From positions 14,223,243-14,287,242 of the forward strand of contig JAHCVI010000001.1 in NCBI GenBank assembly GCA_019096155.1: 64,000 nt of DNA, in the 5' to 3' direction. Shown piece after piece: positions 1-12,756 of the stretch; the first letter of the stretch is position 1, and each line of letters begins with the position of its first letter. The position numbers and the translations under genes are program-made. The DNA comes from Staphylotrichum longicolle (Eukaryota > Ascomycota > Sordariomycetes > Sordariales > Chaetomiaceae). A model generated the notes under the pieces. The model did not search any database. It had not been told where the DNA came from and saw only the letters and a list, made by a program, of their open reading frames with translations.

Positions 1-1199
1 GGTGACACGCCGTGTGAGGACGCGATCATTTTGGGGTTGCAGTCCAGTTTGCTATATCGCGAGCATCCGCCTATTGACATTACGCGGTCGCGCAGAATCA
101 TGCGGCATCTCATGCACGCGATCGGCTCCGGCGTTATCTTGCACTTTTTGGAGCGCGGTGAGGTGCAACCTGCCTGATCTCAAAGACCACGACTGCCCAT
201 GGCAGTTTTTCTCCCTACCTAGTGGCGGAGGGTGGTGAGCACCTTCTTTTAAGCCTCATTCAAATCGGCATGCGGCATCCGTCGGAACTCCGGAAGGAGC
301 GAGTTCCAGGCCATCGAGATGGATGCCGAAGGTAGGTCGCTTGGACTTGGCAGACAGTCTATCGACGCCAGTCAGCATCGTTGGGTGCCACAGCAGCAAG
401 ATGGCCGCCAGAACTGGCCGCGAGCCGAGAAAAGACCTGCGGGGTCTGTCGCTGAGGAAGACCCCTTTATCCTGTCAGACTCGTTTCGTTTGCGCGCCGC
501 AATTGTGCGCCTCTGGCAAGCGGCTGCTAACGACTGTGACCTGTACAAACGGTTGTGCCAGTGTCCATTGTCTCAAGTAGAATACCCAGAGCTCGTCGAG
601 GAGGTGCCCAATTATTGATATTTTTCTCTATCAAATCCGTGAACATGGCTTGTTCGTCCACACATGCTCGCCCAAAGGAGCCGTTTCACCAGACAACGTC
701 TTGACTCCGACGGCCCTAGACATCAAAACCCAACGAATAGCTGCATGTTGTCAGGAAGACCGCCTCCACCATCTTGTCCGCCTCTAGCCGTCCTGTATCC
801 TGCGGTTCATAACCGATGATCTCACACAAGCTGAAGGGGCACGATCCGGCCCAGACTTCACCATAACTGCAGCAAGGCTCTGCGAGTGATCATGCAATTC
901 CAAGTCACCCATCGCCCATCCAGACACCGACCGACCAGGACCGACCCCGACCACGGGTATGTCGTGGCTGGCCGGGAGTGGTCGGAGATTTCTCCGAGGG
1001 AGGGCTGGAGGCTCTGCATGTCCCAGCCACCCCGCAGGTCTGTTCATCGTATCTCGGCTATGTTCTGGTCCAGCTCGTGGCCCCGACTCTGGGTCTCGGG
1101 CGGTGTGATCACAGACCAGCTCGGAAACGCGACATCTCAGCCATCGAGAAAGCTGTTCCCTCTCTGTGAAACAGAAAGTTCGGCCGCCCGTTCTAGCCC
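1..1199. other. Intergenic, no gene recognised
   Basis: No convincing gene is seen. The longest open frame, 319-618 on the plus strand, has no recognisable domain and no splice partners with coding character. The right part should hold the 3' UTR of the minus-strand gene that ends at 1200. Confidence 0.5.
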
Positions 1200-3080
1200 C
1201 TACTCTGGACTGCAGAGGACCTTTGCCTTGGCGACCACATTTCGGTAGTGCAGATGCCCACCGCTCTCATCGCCCCGTTTGATGATGCCCGGGAACGTGA
1301 CACAGCAAATCTCCCGGTCGGCTAGGCTCTCCTCGTCCTCACCGCCAATGTCCTCCATGATCTCAGGGTCAAACAAGATCCGCTGGTGAGGGAGGATCTC
1401 GGGCATCTCGATTTTGAAAACGGCCTTTTGGACGGCGAGAAGCCGGGAGAGGTCGATGGCGCTGTGGACGAGCGCCTGAAGGCCCTGGTCGCGGGCTTCG
1501 GTTGACTTTGTGTTCGTGATGGCGTCGAGCAGGTTGTTGACTTTCGCCACGACCGTGTCGACAACGGCGGAGGTTTCGCTCTGCAGCTTCTCGCTGGCGT
1601 TGTTCTTGAGAATGGTGAGGGTGAGGGAGCGCCATTGGTTGACCGACTCGGGGGACGAGGCTGCATTGCAATTTTAGCATCATCTTTCTTGGCCAGACGT
1701 AGCGTGAGATCTTACCACAAGCGAGAAACCCCTCGACCTGCCTGATCTGCGCCGCCACATCACTCGGCAGCCCGACAAAGTAGGCGTCAAACACGAGTTC
1801 CACAAGCAACCGCGACACGACCGACTGAAGCAAGTGGATTCTGGAGGCCGAGGCCAGCTCTTCGTACATGGGCACCAGCCGAGCCAACTCGGATACCGCG
1901 TCCTCATCGCTGCCGGACAGATCTGCTGGCAGTCAGTCCCCGCACTGCGCTCGAGGAAGAGCAGATACTCACCAACCCTCGCCCTCCTGAAGTTGACCAG
2001 CACCCAGTTCTGCAGCCCGTTCCCTAGCCTCGCCATCCCCTCCCCAAACACCTCATCGCTCGTCTGCGCCTGCCCGTCCGCCCGCGTGCTCACGCTCACC
2101 CACTCCTTGAGTCCCCTCACTTGCGCCTTCAGCTCCGCAACCTCCCGCTCCCTCCTCTCCGCCGTATCCCTCGCCCTCTCCCACGCAACCCTCAGCTCAC
2201 GCATCTCCTCTTCCCGCTCCCTCTCCCTCTCCCTCTCCACACTCTCACCATCCCTCCCCCTCCCCGGACTCCCATCATCCCTCCCTCCATCCCCACTTCT
2301 CCCCATCCCATCCACCCTCCCAACCCCAACCCCAACACCACCACCACCTCGCGATTGTTGTTGTTGGTGTTGTTGCTGCTGCTGCTGCTGCTGCTGCAAC
2401 AACACCTCCAGCGCCCCGACCTGCTTCTCCAGCGCCGCGTGCTTGCCCTGCCAGAAGGCCGCCGTCTCGCTCTCGGCGCTGCTCAGCTTGTCCAGCTCGC
2501 GGTGGAACTCGGACTCCATGAGCGCGAGCTCGCGCTCGAGCGAGGCGATGCGCACGTCCCGCTCGCGGAGGGCCGACTGGCAGAGGGCGATGGCGCCGAG
2601 AGTTGTGTTGGTGCTGCTGCTGCCGGGTCTGGTGCTGCTCGGTGTTGTGGATGTTGTTGTTGTTGTAGGTGGTGGTGGTGCGGGGGGTGTGGTGCCTTGT
2701 GTCTGGGCTTGTTGTTGTTGTTGGCGTGGGAGAGCTGGAGGGGCTGGGGAGGGGGTGCGGTCGTCCTTGTGTGGGAGGAGGCGCGGGCTGGGGACGGAGG
2801 GGTCCTTGCTTGAGTTGTTGTTGCGTGGGTTGTCGGGGGCAGGGGAGGAGGTGCCACTTAGGGCGGCGCGAGGCGGAGGGGCGATGAAGGTACTGTTGCT
2901 GGGAGTGGTCGTGGTGGTACTGGAGGTGCGGGTGGTGCTTGGGGAGGTGCGCGAGGGACGAGGAGGTGAACGAGGGCCGTTGCCGCTGCCGCTGCCGCTG
3001 CCGCTTCCTGGTTTGGCCCCTGCCCCGGGACCCGGGCGGCGCTTTGCTGGCGAGGTCATGTCCTTGCGATCTCGAGCCAT
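1200..3080 (-). CDS. Coiled-coil protein of unknown function, 3 exons
   Basis: Exons, read on the minus strand, are 3080-1973, 1922-1716 and 1660-1200. The introns have GTGAGT and GTAAGA donors and CAG acceptors, and the joined length of 1776 bases is 592 codons with the stop (591 aa). The start MARDRKDMTSPAKRRP was chosen because the frame upstream of it is not protein-like; a second ATG lies seven codons downstream. Residues 1 to about 180 are low complexity, rich in Pro, Ser, Thr and Gly. A coiled coil follows, with a poly-Gln run from a CAG-type repeat at about 2355-2402 and an Arg/Glu-rich segment. The C-terminal half (about residues 370-591) is compositionally normal, probably helical, and looks like a conserved fungal domain, for example the stretch LVELVFDAYFVGLPSDV. 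I cannot assign a function. The exon model is well supported. Confidence 0.75.
2355..2402. repeat. CTG/CAG trinucleotide repeat in coding sequence
   Basis: The plus strand reads TTG/CTG triplets, including seven consecutive CTG units. On the coding minus strand these give a poly-Gln tract interrupted by His. The repeat sits inside the coiled-coil region of the gene at 1200-3080 and is likely length-variable between strains. Confidence 0.9.
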
Positions 3081-3682
3081 GGGTGGTGTCTTAATAGTCT
3101 GTGGATTTAATTCGTGGGTAAGGTTCGATCGTAACTTCGTGCGTAGGCTTCGTTTGTATCGCAAAGAGCTGTCGTCAGCTGTAGGGCTCGACGAGGGTCG
3201 GGTCGTTACGCAGGAGGCAGTTGCTGTTTCCAAGCTGCATCATGACGTGGATCCGGCCAGCGGTATATGGGCTCTCCGATCAGACGTTGCTGACCAAGAT
3301 CGGGGGCAAAACAGCTCTGTTGCGGCTGCCTGGTAAACGCGAACGGCAGCGGTCGTGAGACGTGCAATGCCAGGCTCCTGGAATCGGCATGTTAATCAGC
3401 TCAGCCTTATCCAATCTTGCAGCTGGGGTGCTTGAACAAGTTAGCGCCGAGATGATGCGGGGGTGGCCCAAGCTTGGTTGCGGCCCGTTCCAAGTGCCCA
3501 CAGGAGCCCCCTGAACGCCCAGCCATGGTTGGCGTTAGCCATTGCAGAGGGGAGGGATGAACTGAGGTCTATGGCCACCACAGATTTCAAGGAAAATCGA
3601 ACATGACAGAACAAATGTAAATGATGTGACGTTTGGAACGAGCATCATGTCCCATTTCTACAGAACATCCAGCCCGTGGCTC
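3081..3682. other. Intergenic between two minus-strand genes
   Basis: This stretch is 5' flank of the coiled-coil gene and 3' flank of the 2H phosphoesterase gene. No reading frame with coding character and no RNA gene were recognised. Confidence 0.5.
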
Positions 3683-4653
3683 CTAAAACTGCACCTCAGC
3701 CTCCACCTCATACGCCTCGTCCTCCTCTCCGTCCACCACCACCTTCTTCGCGCCCATCCGACATATCGCCACCTTTTCCAGCGGAATATCCTCCGCCCAC
3801 ACCTGGTCCTCATACCTTTCAAGAACATCCGTCGCGTCAAACACGAGCCGCTCCCACCTCTTCCCTCCCCTGCCCCCCCTGCCTCCCCGCCCTCCCCTCC
3901 CCCTACTACCCCCAGCCTCCTTCTTATTCCCCTTGACGTACACCGTATTCACCACGGTAGCATGCAAAAGCAGCGGCCGACCCTCATCGACCATCAGCTC
4001 GGCCTGCGTAAACACGTCCCTGACCTTTTCACAAAACGCCTGCAGCACGCCGTCCTGATCGACCGGGGGGGCGTACAACACCGCGGCCCTGTCGGCCGGC
4101 TGCATGCTCGCCAGCCCCTTTAGTGTAATCTTGGGGCATCCCTCTTCTTCCTCCTCCTCTTCCTCCTCCTCCGCCTCCTTCTTCTCTTGCCGCCGTTCCA
4201 CCCCTCTCCCATCATCCCCTCCGGCCGTGTCCTCCGCCGCTGGCGGCGCTCCCACCCCCTCCGCAACCCCCACACCCGCCCCCCTCCCCGAACCTGACCC
4301 CGCCCTTGATCCCGACCCAGCGTCTGCCCCCGAGCCGCCCTCACCACCCCGCTCCACAACCCCCTCAGCCCCAGCCCGCGCAGCACCTCGCCCGCCCTCT
4401 TCAGCCGCCCCTCCCCTTCGTCGTCGCGGGGGAAGCTCATCACGCCCAGCGTGAGGTGCAGCGTGCCGACGGGCCGGACCGCGTCCGGCGGCAGCAGCAC
4501 GTCGGAGGGCGCCGCGGCGGGGGGAGGAGTACAGACATCTTGGCGAAAGGCGGAGAGGGCGCGGAGGAGCTGGGCGCGGGCGGGCGGGGCGGGTGGCGAG
4601 AGGGGGATGCAGAGGAAGTGGGTTGGTGGTGGCTTGGGGGGTTTGGGTAGCAT
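3683..4653 (-). CDS. ASCC1/AKAP7-like 2H phosphoesterase domain protein, frame break in the middle
   Basis: The reading starts at ATG 4653 with MLPKPPKPPPTHFLCIPLSP and carries the first HxT motif in GTLHLTLGVMSFP. After about 100 residues the frame loses protein character. The second half continues one frame over: a Gly/Ala/Ser linker, a poly-Glu run, then GCPKITLKGLASM, the second HxT motif in LLLHATVVNTVY, and the terminal segment PLEKVAICRMGAKK. Two HxT motifs about 150-200 residues apart define the 2H (LigT-like) fold. This arrangement is that of the AKAP7/ASCC1 family, whose animal members act in the ASC-1 transcription and alkylation-repair complex. The total of 971 bases is one short of a multiple of three, and the switch falls near a GGGG run at about 4345-4350. 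One missing base would restore a protein of about 323 aa. A cryptic intron in the Gly-rich linker is the alternative. Confidence 0.7.
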
Positions 4654-5635
4654 GGCTCTCTGTCTTTTTTGCTCTTAGGCTCTCTGTGTTTCTTTTTTAT
4701 TTGGTTGTCAAGCTGGAGTTCTTTGATTTGGTGTTTATTTGTTTGTTTATTTATTTGTTTGTTTCTTTGAATTGGTTTGTGTTGGGTTGGGCGTCCGTTT
4801 GGTGATTAGGCAGAGAGGGAGTGATGATGCTTGGTGCGTGCGTCAGTCAAGTTCGCGCGATAGAGATGGGACGAGGTGATTTGTGATCTGGCGGTTAAAA
4901 GGGACTGGTGGTGTGCTCTGGAGAGTCTCGGAGTGTATCGTATGTTGATTGATGGCTTGGGCGCAATCCGGACATGGGTCGTCGACGTAAGTCGGTGGTG
5001 ATGAGATATTGATGAGGGAAGGATTGCGGTCCATCCGAGTTCAGTTCTCATGAAAATGGACATGGTCCGTGCCCTTGCCAAATCGCTCCCCTGCCCGTTT
5101 GGAATTGGGGCCTGGGAATGCCTTCAACTCTCATTCAGACCGTATCACGGGTCAACGCAGAGGAACTCGGATGATAGGAACGTCATCAATGTGGGCGAGG
5201 CCACATGCAGAACTCAGACTACCCTGCACCAAGACAGACTCCCCCAGATTCCCAGCAGGCCAGCGCGACGCACACGCGGCTGCCTGAACCCGGATCGCCG
5301 GGCTGCCCCCCAACAAGCGACAAAGCTGATTGTGATGCTGTGCTTGATATCCCACGCCCCATATCGCACATTGTCGCATATCTCATGAGCAGTGTCCCTC
5401 CTGTGCCTGCCGGTATCTTGGTTGAGAAATGGCCCAGGTTGCCGTGCATTAACCCCCTCCATCCCATGAAGCAATCAAGCAACATCTGCTGCTGCTCGCC
5501 CGCAACGATTGCGCACCCCGTTCAATTCCACCAATAAACTCACGGCCGCCCATACCGATCAGATGTCGAGCGGGTGTCGAAGGGGGCTTCGGCAGTCGTC
5601 GGGATCGATAAGGCAGCGCGTCACTGTCCGCTTCA
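4654..5635. other. Intergenic, promoter side of the 2H phosphoesterase gene
   Basis: The part near 4660-4800 has T-rich runs of the TTTGTTTGTTTATTT type on the plus strand, typical of fungal promoter or UTR sequence. Nothing between here and the stop of the Ypd1 gene at 5636 looks coding. Confidence 0.5.
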
Positions 5636-6360
5636 TCACTCGGGCTGCCCAAAAAACTGCTTCATGATCTTCTCCAGTTCCGCCGTGTCGGCCTTCACCG
5701 TTGTGAGGGCCTCGGCGATCTTCTTGAGGCACACCTGCGTGTCATGCTCGGGTGTCCCGTCCACAGTCAGCATGTGCCCGTACTGCTGGATGACCTGGCA
5801 GCTGTCCCTAATCTTGTTGAACCCGAGAGTAGCGGAAGAACCCTTAAGAAAGTGACCAAGGCTTGAGAGTGTGCCCAGATCGCTTGCGTTCCTGTTCGTT
5901 GTAGCACGCCGCCGTTAGTTAACCCCGTTTCTCTGTCTGGTTCTGGAAGAGGCCGGCTAGCCGGACCTGATGATTGAGGGAAGTAAATCCAACAAAAAAT
6001 CGGGTCCGGCTAGAGTGAGAACATGCTCGGCGAACAACTTTCGCACAGCAGCAAAACACCGAATAGCCAGTTCCATGCCGACAACCGAGGACTTACAGAG
6101 CGGACTGCATCTTGTCAAAAGTCTCAGATGCTTGCTCGAAAAAGTTGAGGACCAGAGGTGCGCTGAAGTCGCGCTCCTCCTCGCTCTCATCCATCTCGAG
6201 GATCTGCGAAAAGATCGCATCGTCGACGTGGTCTCCAAAGTCCAACATGTCGTCGATGTCCTGGTCGTCCTGTGAGGGAAGCGGGTCAGCGAACCGGTAC
6301 CATTTTGCTTCTCGACAGCCACAACAACACACAACGAACCCTATCGTCGATCCCCAACAT
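5636..6360 (-). CDS. ypd1: Histidine phosphotransfer protein Ypd1, 3 exons
   Basis: Exons are 6360-6340, 6269-6097 and 5891-5636; the join is 450 bases (149 aa). Ypd1 relays phosphate between the receiver domain of a hybrid histidine kinase and the response regulators Ssk1 and Skn7 in osmotic and oxidative stress signalling, in cytoplasm and nucleus. The HPt active-site signature is clear: the phospho-accepting His lies in LGHFLKGSSATLGF, followed by the helices IRDSCQVIQQYG and the terminal KIMKQFFGQPE. The N-terminal part, FGDHVDDAIFSQILEMDESE, is also typical of the family. The first exon codes only seven residues (MLGIDDR), and its donor is the unusual GTTCGT; the second donor is GTAAGT. 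The short exon is the least certain part. The gene ends in two consecutive TGA codons. Confidence 0.9.
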
Positions 6361-9300
6361 GGTTGCGAAGCGGCGCACGATGTGGCGCCCTTTTGGAAAG
6401 GTGAGGGGGGCAGGGGGAGGCTTAACCGATGAGGCAGGGAACCCAACAGGGAAGATGAGAGAGTGCCCGAGATAGGTAAGAGAGGAGAGACAAGGACGAG
6501 ATTGGGTGCCCACGGCTCCAGCCGCGATGGGTTGTCAGGCTGTGAGGACCCTGTCCCTTTTTCCCCTTGCCAAGTACCCGGAACCCTGTGTGCACGCGAA
6601 AGAAGGCGTCGCGTGCTACGTTGGGGACAGAGGCATGTACGATGGCTGACCGTTTCGGGAGGGGGGCTTTGTGTGTGTGCGGTGGGTAGGAAGGAGGGAA
6701 GAGGTGCACGCAAACCACCCGGCAGCCGATGAGGATGGGAGAAGAGAACACCGCGGGGTAGGGCGAGGATGGGCAAAACGCGAAATCGATATTATGGGAA
6801 TGGGCTTACAGGATACCGCGTCTATCGATATGGAAAAGCACAGACACAGGGATGATTGCCAACAGCAGTTTCAAACGGAGACGGCCAGCAGCAGCAGAGC
6901 AGCGTTGGCAGCGTTGGCAGCGTTCGCAGCGTTCGGCTTCCGGGAGGGACCGTGGCAGCGTGGGCAGGGGTGAGGTTTTCGGGAACCTGGGAGCCGATTT
7001 CGCGTGTCAATCGAGCATCAATGCCAGCCAGCAAGTGACTCGGTGCGGAGCGGAGTGGGGCCCGACCTGGAGAGGGTGTGGAAAGACGTGCGGAAAAGGA
7101 AGCGTGTGGCGCGCGTGGTTGAGCGGAGAGACACACGAGAACAGAGCCGGCTCTCAGATCGCCAATGTCAGCAGTGAGGTGACGATGGAGTGCGAAATTT
7201 TAATTTTATGGCGGGGTGGAGGGGAAGGGGCAGACGCGCCGGCCGCGACCAGGCACCGGAGAGGGACGAGGGGACGCACTCACCACACCACAAGAGACCC
7301 AGCACCAAGGGACGCCAGGGGGTTTGCCAGAGGTTGGGTGGAGGGTTGGTTCGTGGTGGGGATGTCAATGGACGTCGGGATTTGTCGCTCGCCCGGCCCC
7401 TCGTTGTCTCGTTGTGTTGCTAAGAACCTGGGAATGCACCAAGGCAGATGCGGTCACTAGGGAAAGCTGGTGGAGAGAAAGCTACGGGGTATCGACCAAG
7501 GTTGTCCCGAAACGGGTACTCGAGCCTCCAGCTGGCGTCTTATATAATTCCATGCATCCGGCTCGCGCTCTTTGTTCTGTCCTGTTATACGGCAGCCTGG
7601 CATCTTGTGAGCCGCGCTCTGAAGTTTTCCAAGTGTTCTGGATTTTTCTGCCTGTTATCCGAGTCTCTGCTCGTGTGAGGACTCGGTCAGGTGCCGAAGC
7701 TGGGGCTGCCCGGGCAGAGAGACGTCGCTTCCGTTTTGGATTGTGACGCAATGAGCCGATCTGAGCAATCCCTGCAAGGAACGCGCCTCTTTCTATCTGC
7801 ATTTCTGCGTAGATAAATAACTCCACCGCTTCGCCCGACGACAAACACAAATCTTCTCTCTCTGTTCGAGGTTCGACGCAAAACAGTTTTTGACCCTGCA
7901 GCATTGGAAATATCGCATTCTCGCCCTCAGAGTGCCAGCCAAGATGTTGGTTAGCTGTGGTGCACCGCGGCCGCCGCCCAGCTGCGCCTGCAAGTTCTTA
8001 TGCAGTGATGGAGGCATTATCGTTGAAACAGGCATTCCACCCGCTGCAGCCCCGCACTGCGTGTCCAACCCCGCAGCCGTCAACCCGTCCCGTCTGCCAA
8101 TCTTCTCAACAGCTCCCTCGCACTTGCGGTTCACGGAACTGGAGGATGGTACCTTAGGAAAAGTTTTGTACGCTCGTTCTCATCGGTTAGCTGATTTCTT
8201 CCCCTTGGGCTCCTCTTCCCAGGATTGGTCTCTGCAGTCGAAACAAGGGTCCAAACGGGCCGCACCCCAAGCGATCGACAGAATTCGGGAGATTTTCTTC
8301 AACTTCGGGCCCCACGTTCGGCACGTCTGCAAATCCTTCCCAACCCATGCTCCCATTTTCTGCAGCCACTTTTATTCCACAAGGCTTTGTGACCGTTACA
8401 GAGGAGCCCGTTCGGCCTTCTCCTCGACAAAACGACGCGTCGGCCTTAGACATTGGCTCCGGCATCTGATCCCAACGGCGGCTAGCAAGTTGTGGTTCGG
8501 TCCCAACAGTTCTTTCAAGGCGATGACGTAAAATCATCTGACCTGCACTCGACCCGGCGCTGTGTCTAGATTTCACAGAACCAATGCTGTGGTCCCCAAG
8601 GAAAAGGAGGGGCAGCTGAATGCTGCTCAAATGCAGGGACCGATGGCGAGCCCCCAGAACCCCGGTAACGTTTAACGTTTCGCTTTCGATTGCAGATCGT
8701 TGTTGACGACACAGCCCATGTTCGTGCTGATTTGCGACAGGCAATGCGGCGAGCTGCACACCCAGGACCAGGGCCCTCGGAATCCTCGTTCGGGTCATTC
8801 CACAGTATCTACGAGGTGCACAACATTACTCGAAACTTTGAGTAAAATCATCAGCAGGCACTGAGCCCTGTCAGCCCTGTGCCCACGGTTTCCGAGTTCA
8901 CGAGAACCTCGACACCGACGACTTTTCGATCGACGCGCCAAGGCAAACACCTCACTGCAACAAAAGACCCAAGAGCAAACGCTTGAAATCCCCCACGAGC
9001 CAGATTGTTTGTGCAAGCCCTGGCTGCTTTGATGCGCCAGGCGAGACACGGCTTCAAAGCAGACGACAAGAAGAATTCTTTTCCCCGCCACATAACGTTA
9101 GTTATGTACCTATTCGGTTAAGTCAGATGTAGGGGTGCGGGAGCAAGAGGCAGGGTCCCACCGCCAAGAGGAACCCCACCACGCCAGGACCCCTTCCTTC
9201 CCCATTCTGCCTGGCGCAGCATGGCTCAGAATCCAGTCCCGACAGGGCTAGCACGAGTTCATCTCTTTCCCGACGTCATTCCGCAAACGTGTCGTCATTG

Positions 9301-12300
9301 GGAGCACGGAGGTCATGCATGGATCCTTGACCAACCACCAGGGGAAAACCCGAACGGCAAAGGGGCAAGAACGCCAGTACTCGAACAAAAAGGGAAAAAA
9401 AAAAACTACCACTGACAAAATAGAAAGGATTAACGGAAGGAAAAAAAAAGGAGAAATATTGGCACGAAACCTTGCTCCTTTTTTGGCCCATGGAGTGATG
9501 AGAGTCAGGGTCCTCGACCATGCAACTGCTCATTGGCCGCGGCAAGGGATCTGATCATGCTGGCAATCTTTGGTGGGGGCACACAGCGGAGCGGTTCCAA
9601 GGAAGAAGGCTGGTTTCTGCCACTGATGGCTGCAGACGGCGCTTGCGCTGGTCTCTGGAAGGCTCCAACTGACCGGATATCGGCACCGTCGCCGGCATCC
9701 AAGCCAGACAACAGACTCAACCCGTGGCAGCCTTGACGCGGCGGGGGTTGCGGCTTTCTGCAGTTTCTTTTTTCTCCCCTTCTTGGCTTGGTCGGCTCGC
9801 CCCCCGGCGAAACGGAGAAGTTGGCCCCGTTTTACGTAGCCGGGTCCGTCAGATTTTGGGGTGGACCATAGCCAGTTCCCTGAGGCCCCTGGCCTCTCAG
9901 CGTTGCTTATTACCGCCGGCCCGGCATCTAGACAACGCCCAATCGTCGGAGCCGGACACTGCCCCCGGAAAGGGGCCCACTCGGCTAGAAAACACCACGC
10001 GGACAGATCCTTGCTTCATCTCCAGTCGTCGTCCAGACGCTGAGCGGTCATCTGCGCATGGGCTGCTCCAGTCCATGGAGCGTCGGTTCCGGACAGCATC
10101 ACGAGGGCCATGGATCCATTGTTATCCCCAAAGGGGTATTGGTAGTCCGCTTCAGGACGCGCACCAAAACACCGAGTTGGAATCAGCCGGTGGTGTTCGA
10201 GGACCCCCTCGTTACTGATGCTGGGTAACAAACAGAGGGACGACTCAGCCCGTCTCCCCGCCGAGCAAGGGCATCCTGTACCAGCCCGGGATATGGCCCG
10301 CGGAATTATCGAACCTTCTATCGCCCTTCCGTTGTCTACATAGTAGCCCCTTAAAGTCTCCCAAACACGCCCGGCAATCTTGCGTTTGTGGGCAAGACAA
10401 CCTCCTCCGACGTCAAGCGCGTGGTCAGGCCTCAAACCGTCTCGAACTAATCCAAGCCCGAAAGGAAGGGGAACTTCGTCCTCGCGACAGACACCAACCA
10501 CACCCTAACCTACCGGCATCCTCCTTCTCCGAACTGACCGACTATCTTGGAAGCCCGTGAAACCCGTCTCACCGTTTTCTCTTGTCTCGAGCGGACCAGC
10601 CCAATCCAACCCTCCCTCCCTCCACCACCACCATCACCACATCTTCAGTCAACTCAGCAAGGCACACAAGGCGGAGCACCACCACATCTCCAGTTACAAA
10701 GGCACACAAAGACGGGGAGACGGAGACGTCACCATCACCACCACCAAACAATCGAACAAGACGAGTGGACAATCCGTCCCACGGACGGAGGACGGAGGAG
10801 GAGGAAGAAGGAGAGAGGAGTTTCTGTCCTCTCCGTTCCCCGTTCCCCGTACCCCGTAAAGCCCGTACCGTGCCCAAAAAGATTCCAAAGCAGCTCCAAA
10901 TCCCGCCGAGCTGCATGCCCGACTTGCATAGTGACACTCTCAAAAACCTGTTTTTCGGGCGCAAGGCCGCAGCCGCCGACCAGGCCAGACCCTTCTTTTT
11001 TGTTTACACACAGTACTTTTTTTGCTCTCCCTCTCCTTACCCTTTCCCCGCCCTGGCCCGTTTTGGGTCTTCCCATCCCACCCCCCCCCCCACACACCAA
11101 CCAGCTGGCGGCTTGGGACGGCTGCCCCCCTCTACATACTTGGATAAGGAGGGGACCCCTAAGGGGAGCTAGGTGGTTACCCGTGCTATGAATATACACT
11201 AGGTGTGGGAGCCGTAGCCGTGCCTATCACCGGCGCCGTGAGAGAAACATGCGGTCTACACGGTAGTGTAAGATGGGGATGGGGGCCGAGGTGGTTTTTT
11301 TTTTTTTTTCCCACACGGGGGGACGGTTTGGGACACGTGGGCTAATCTATTTGTGGTAGGGGCAGCCGAGGGGGGAGGGCGGGTTGTGTGCTGTGTGTTT
11401 GCCTGTTTGTGGGACGATTTGTCGCCGTGGACTGAGCTGTGACTCGTGGCTTGTGCTGTGTTGACTCTGTGTGTGTTCTGTATGGTGCTGTGTGTTGGGT
11501 CAGGAGAGTGGATGGATGGTTAACGACCTGCAGAGATGGGGTGAGGTGAGATGTGTTGTCTGCTTTTGTGTGTCGTGGTGGGATGGGGGCCCGGTCTCGG
11601 TTGGGTCTCGATGCTTGGGTCGGTTCCAGGGGCGGCTGGAGCCTTGGCTCTCTCTCTCTCTTGGTGCCGAGTTTGAGCTGCTTTGCTGTGGATGGCGGGC
11701 CGGCTGTCTGGACTGGCTGGTTGCTGACATACAGGTTGAGTTTCGGATATTCCTGAGCGGGAGGCTCGGGACGCGCGGTTAGGACGCGCATGAGGTAAGC
11801 GGCGGGTTGGCTGAGAAAGACAGCTGTTTCTCTTGGGATTGTGCCCTTGAGTCCATCAGAAGCGATGGCTACCGAGTACAACCCCGGCTCCAATCTCCCG
11901 GGGTTGGGAGCAAGGGTGAGAGTGGGAGGTCGGCTCCCTGGTATATCGCCGTTGCCTTCCCCTGCCCGACATCACTGTAGAGGAGCGAGAAGGCGGAGCG
12001 GACTGGTCAAACTCTAACTAAATGTACCGATCACTTGACGAACTCATGTTACAATATTCCACTGTCTCGGTGGATTGAGAGACTTATGTCTCAATGTTGG
12101 TGAACTGGATGACTGCAGCCGGTGACATGTGCACCGAGGCAACCCCTTCCGCGAGGACTCCGGGGAGAGGGATGGCGAAACAAGGTGCTTGGTCTCGCAG
12201 TCAGTCCGTGAGGGGGCAACAGCCAGCCCTTTCTCTACAGCAGCCCGGGGAATTAGGGATCTCCAAAGTTTCATTCCCCGGACAAGAGTCTCTTAAAGTC

Positions 12301-12756
12301 GTTGCTTGGCCCAGAAAAGTCCCAGCAGACGCGAAACGGATGAAACGCCAAGCCTTGATGGGCCATCTCACCCATGAGCATCGCCTTGAGCTCTCTTGTT
12401 GCTGCTCGGTCAGCGCCTTGACACCCGACGACTTGATGACTTGACGGGTTGCTGATTCGCGAATCGCGAGAACTGTGGAACAACTGGTGGGAGATACGGA
12501 TACTCGAACTCAACGACTGTAGAATGGGAAACGTCCGGCGAGGCTACCTCCAAAGAAGTTCTTCAAGTATTATTAGGTAAGGCTACCCCGTTCTTAATGG
12601 TGGGTGGACAGCCTTGTGCCGTCAAGAGCTCTAACTTGATTCAGATCGCTGGTTAAGCCAGCCCGGCCGACTATTAACTACGCTGTAGCGGGAGAATGTG
12701 AGGTAGGCCAACCTAATACATAGGTTCGGCGCTAATGTTAGCCCTAGCAGGCCAAC
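6361..12756. other. 6.4-kb region without a credible protein gene
   Basis: Open frames up to about 213 codons occur on both strands but overlap each other, lack G/C third-position bias and show no known domain. Visible landmarks are a TATATAA-like box near 7543, pyrimidine-rich sequence with CCACCACCA runs at 10600-10760, and a 15-base T run at 11295-11309. The segment could hold long 5' leaders, a non-coding RNA, or a poorly conserved multi-exon gene. I see none that I can support. Confidence 0.4.
11295..11309. repeat. Poly-T tract (15 bases)
   Basis: An uninterrupted run of 15 T on the plus strand, flanked by G-rich sequence. It may be a nucleosome-excluding promoter element or a length-unreliable sequencing site. 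Confidence 0.9.

Noticed and set aside
1834..3336. 500-codon plus-strand open frame
   Set aside because: Antisense of the low-complexity coiled-coil gene; consists of Ser/Leu and Gly/Val runs with no domain.
8187..8798. 203-codon minus-strand frame with a hydrophobic N-terminus
   Set aside because: No cleavage-site pattern, no domain and no coding bias; overlapped by an equally long plus-strand frame.
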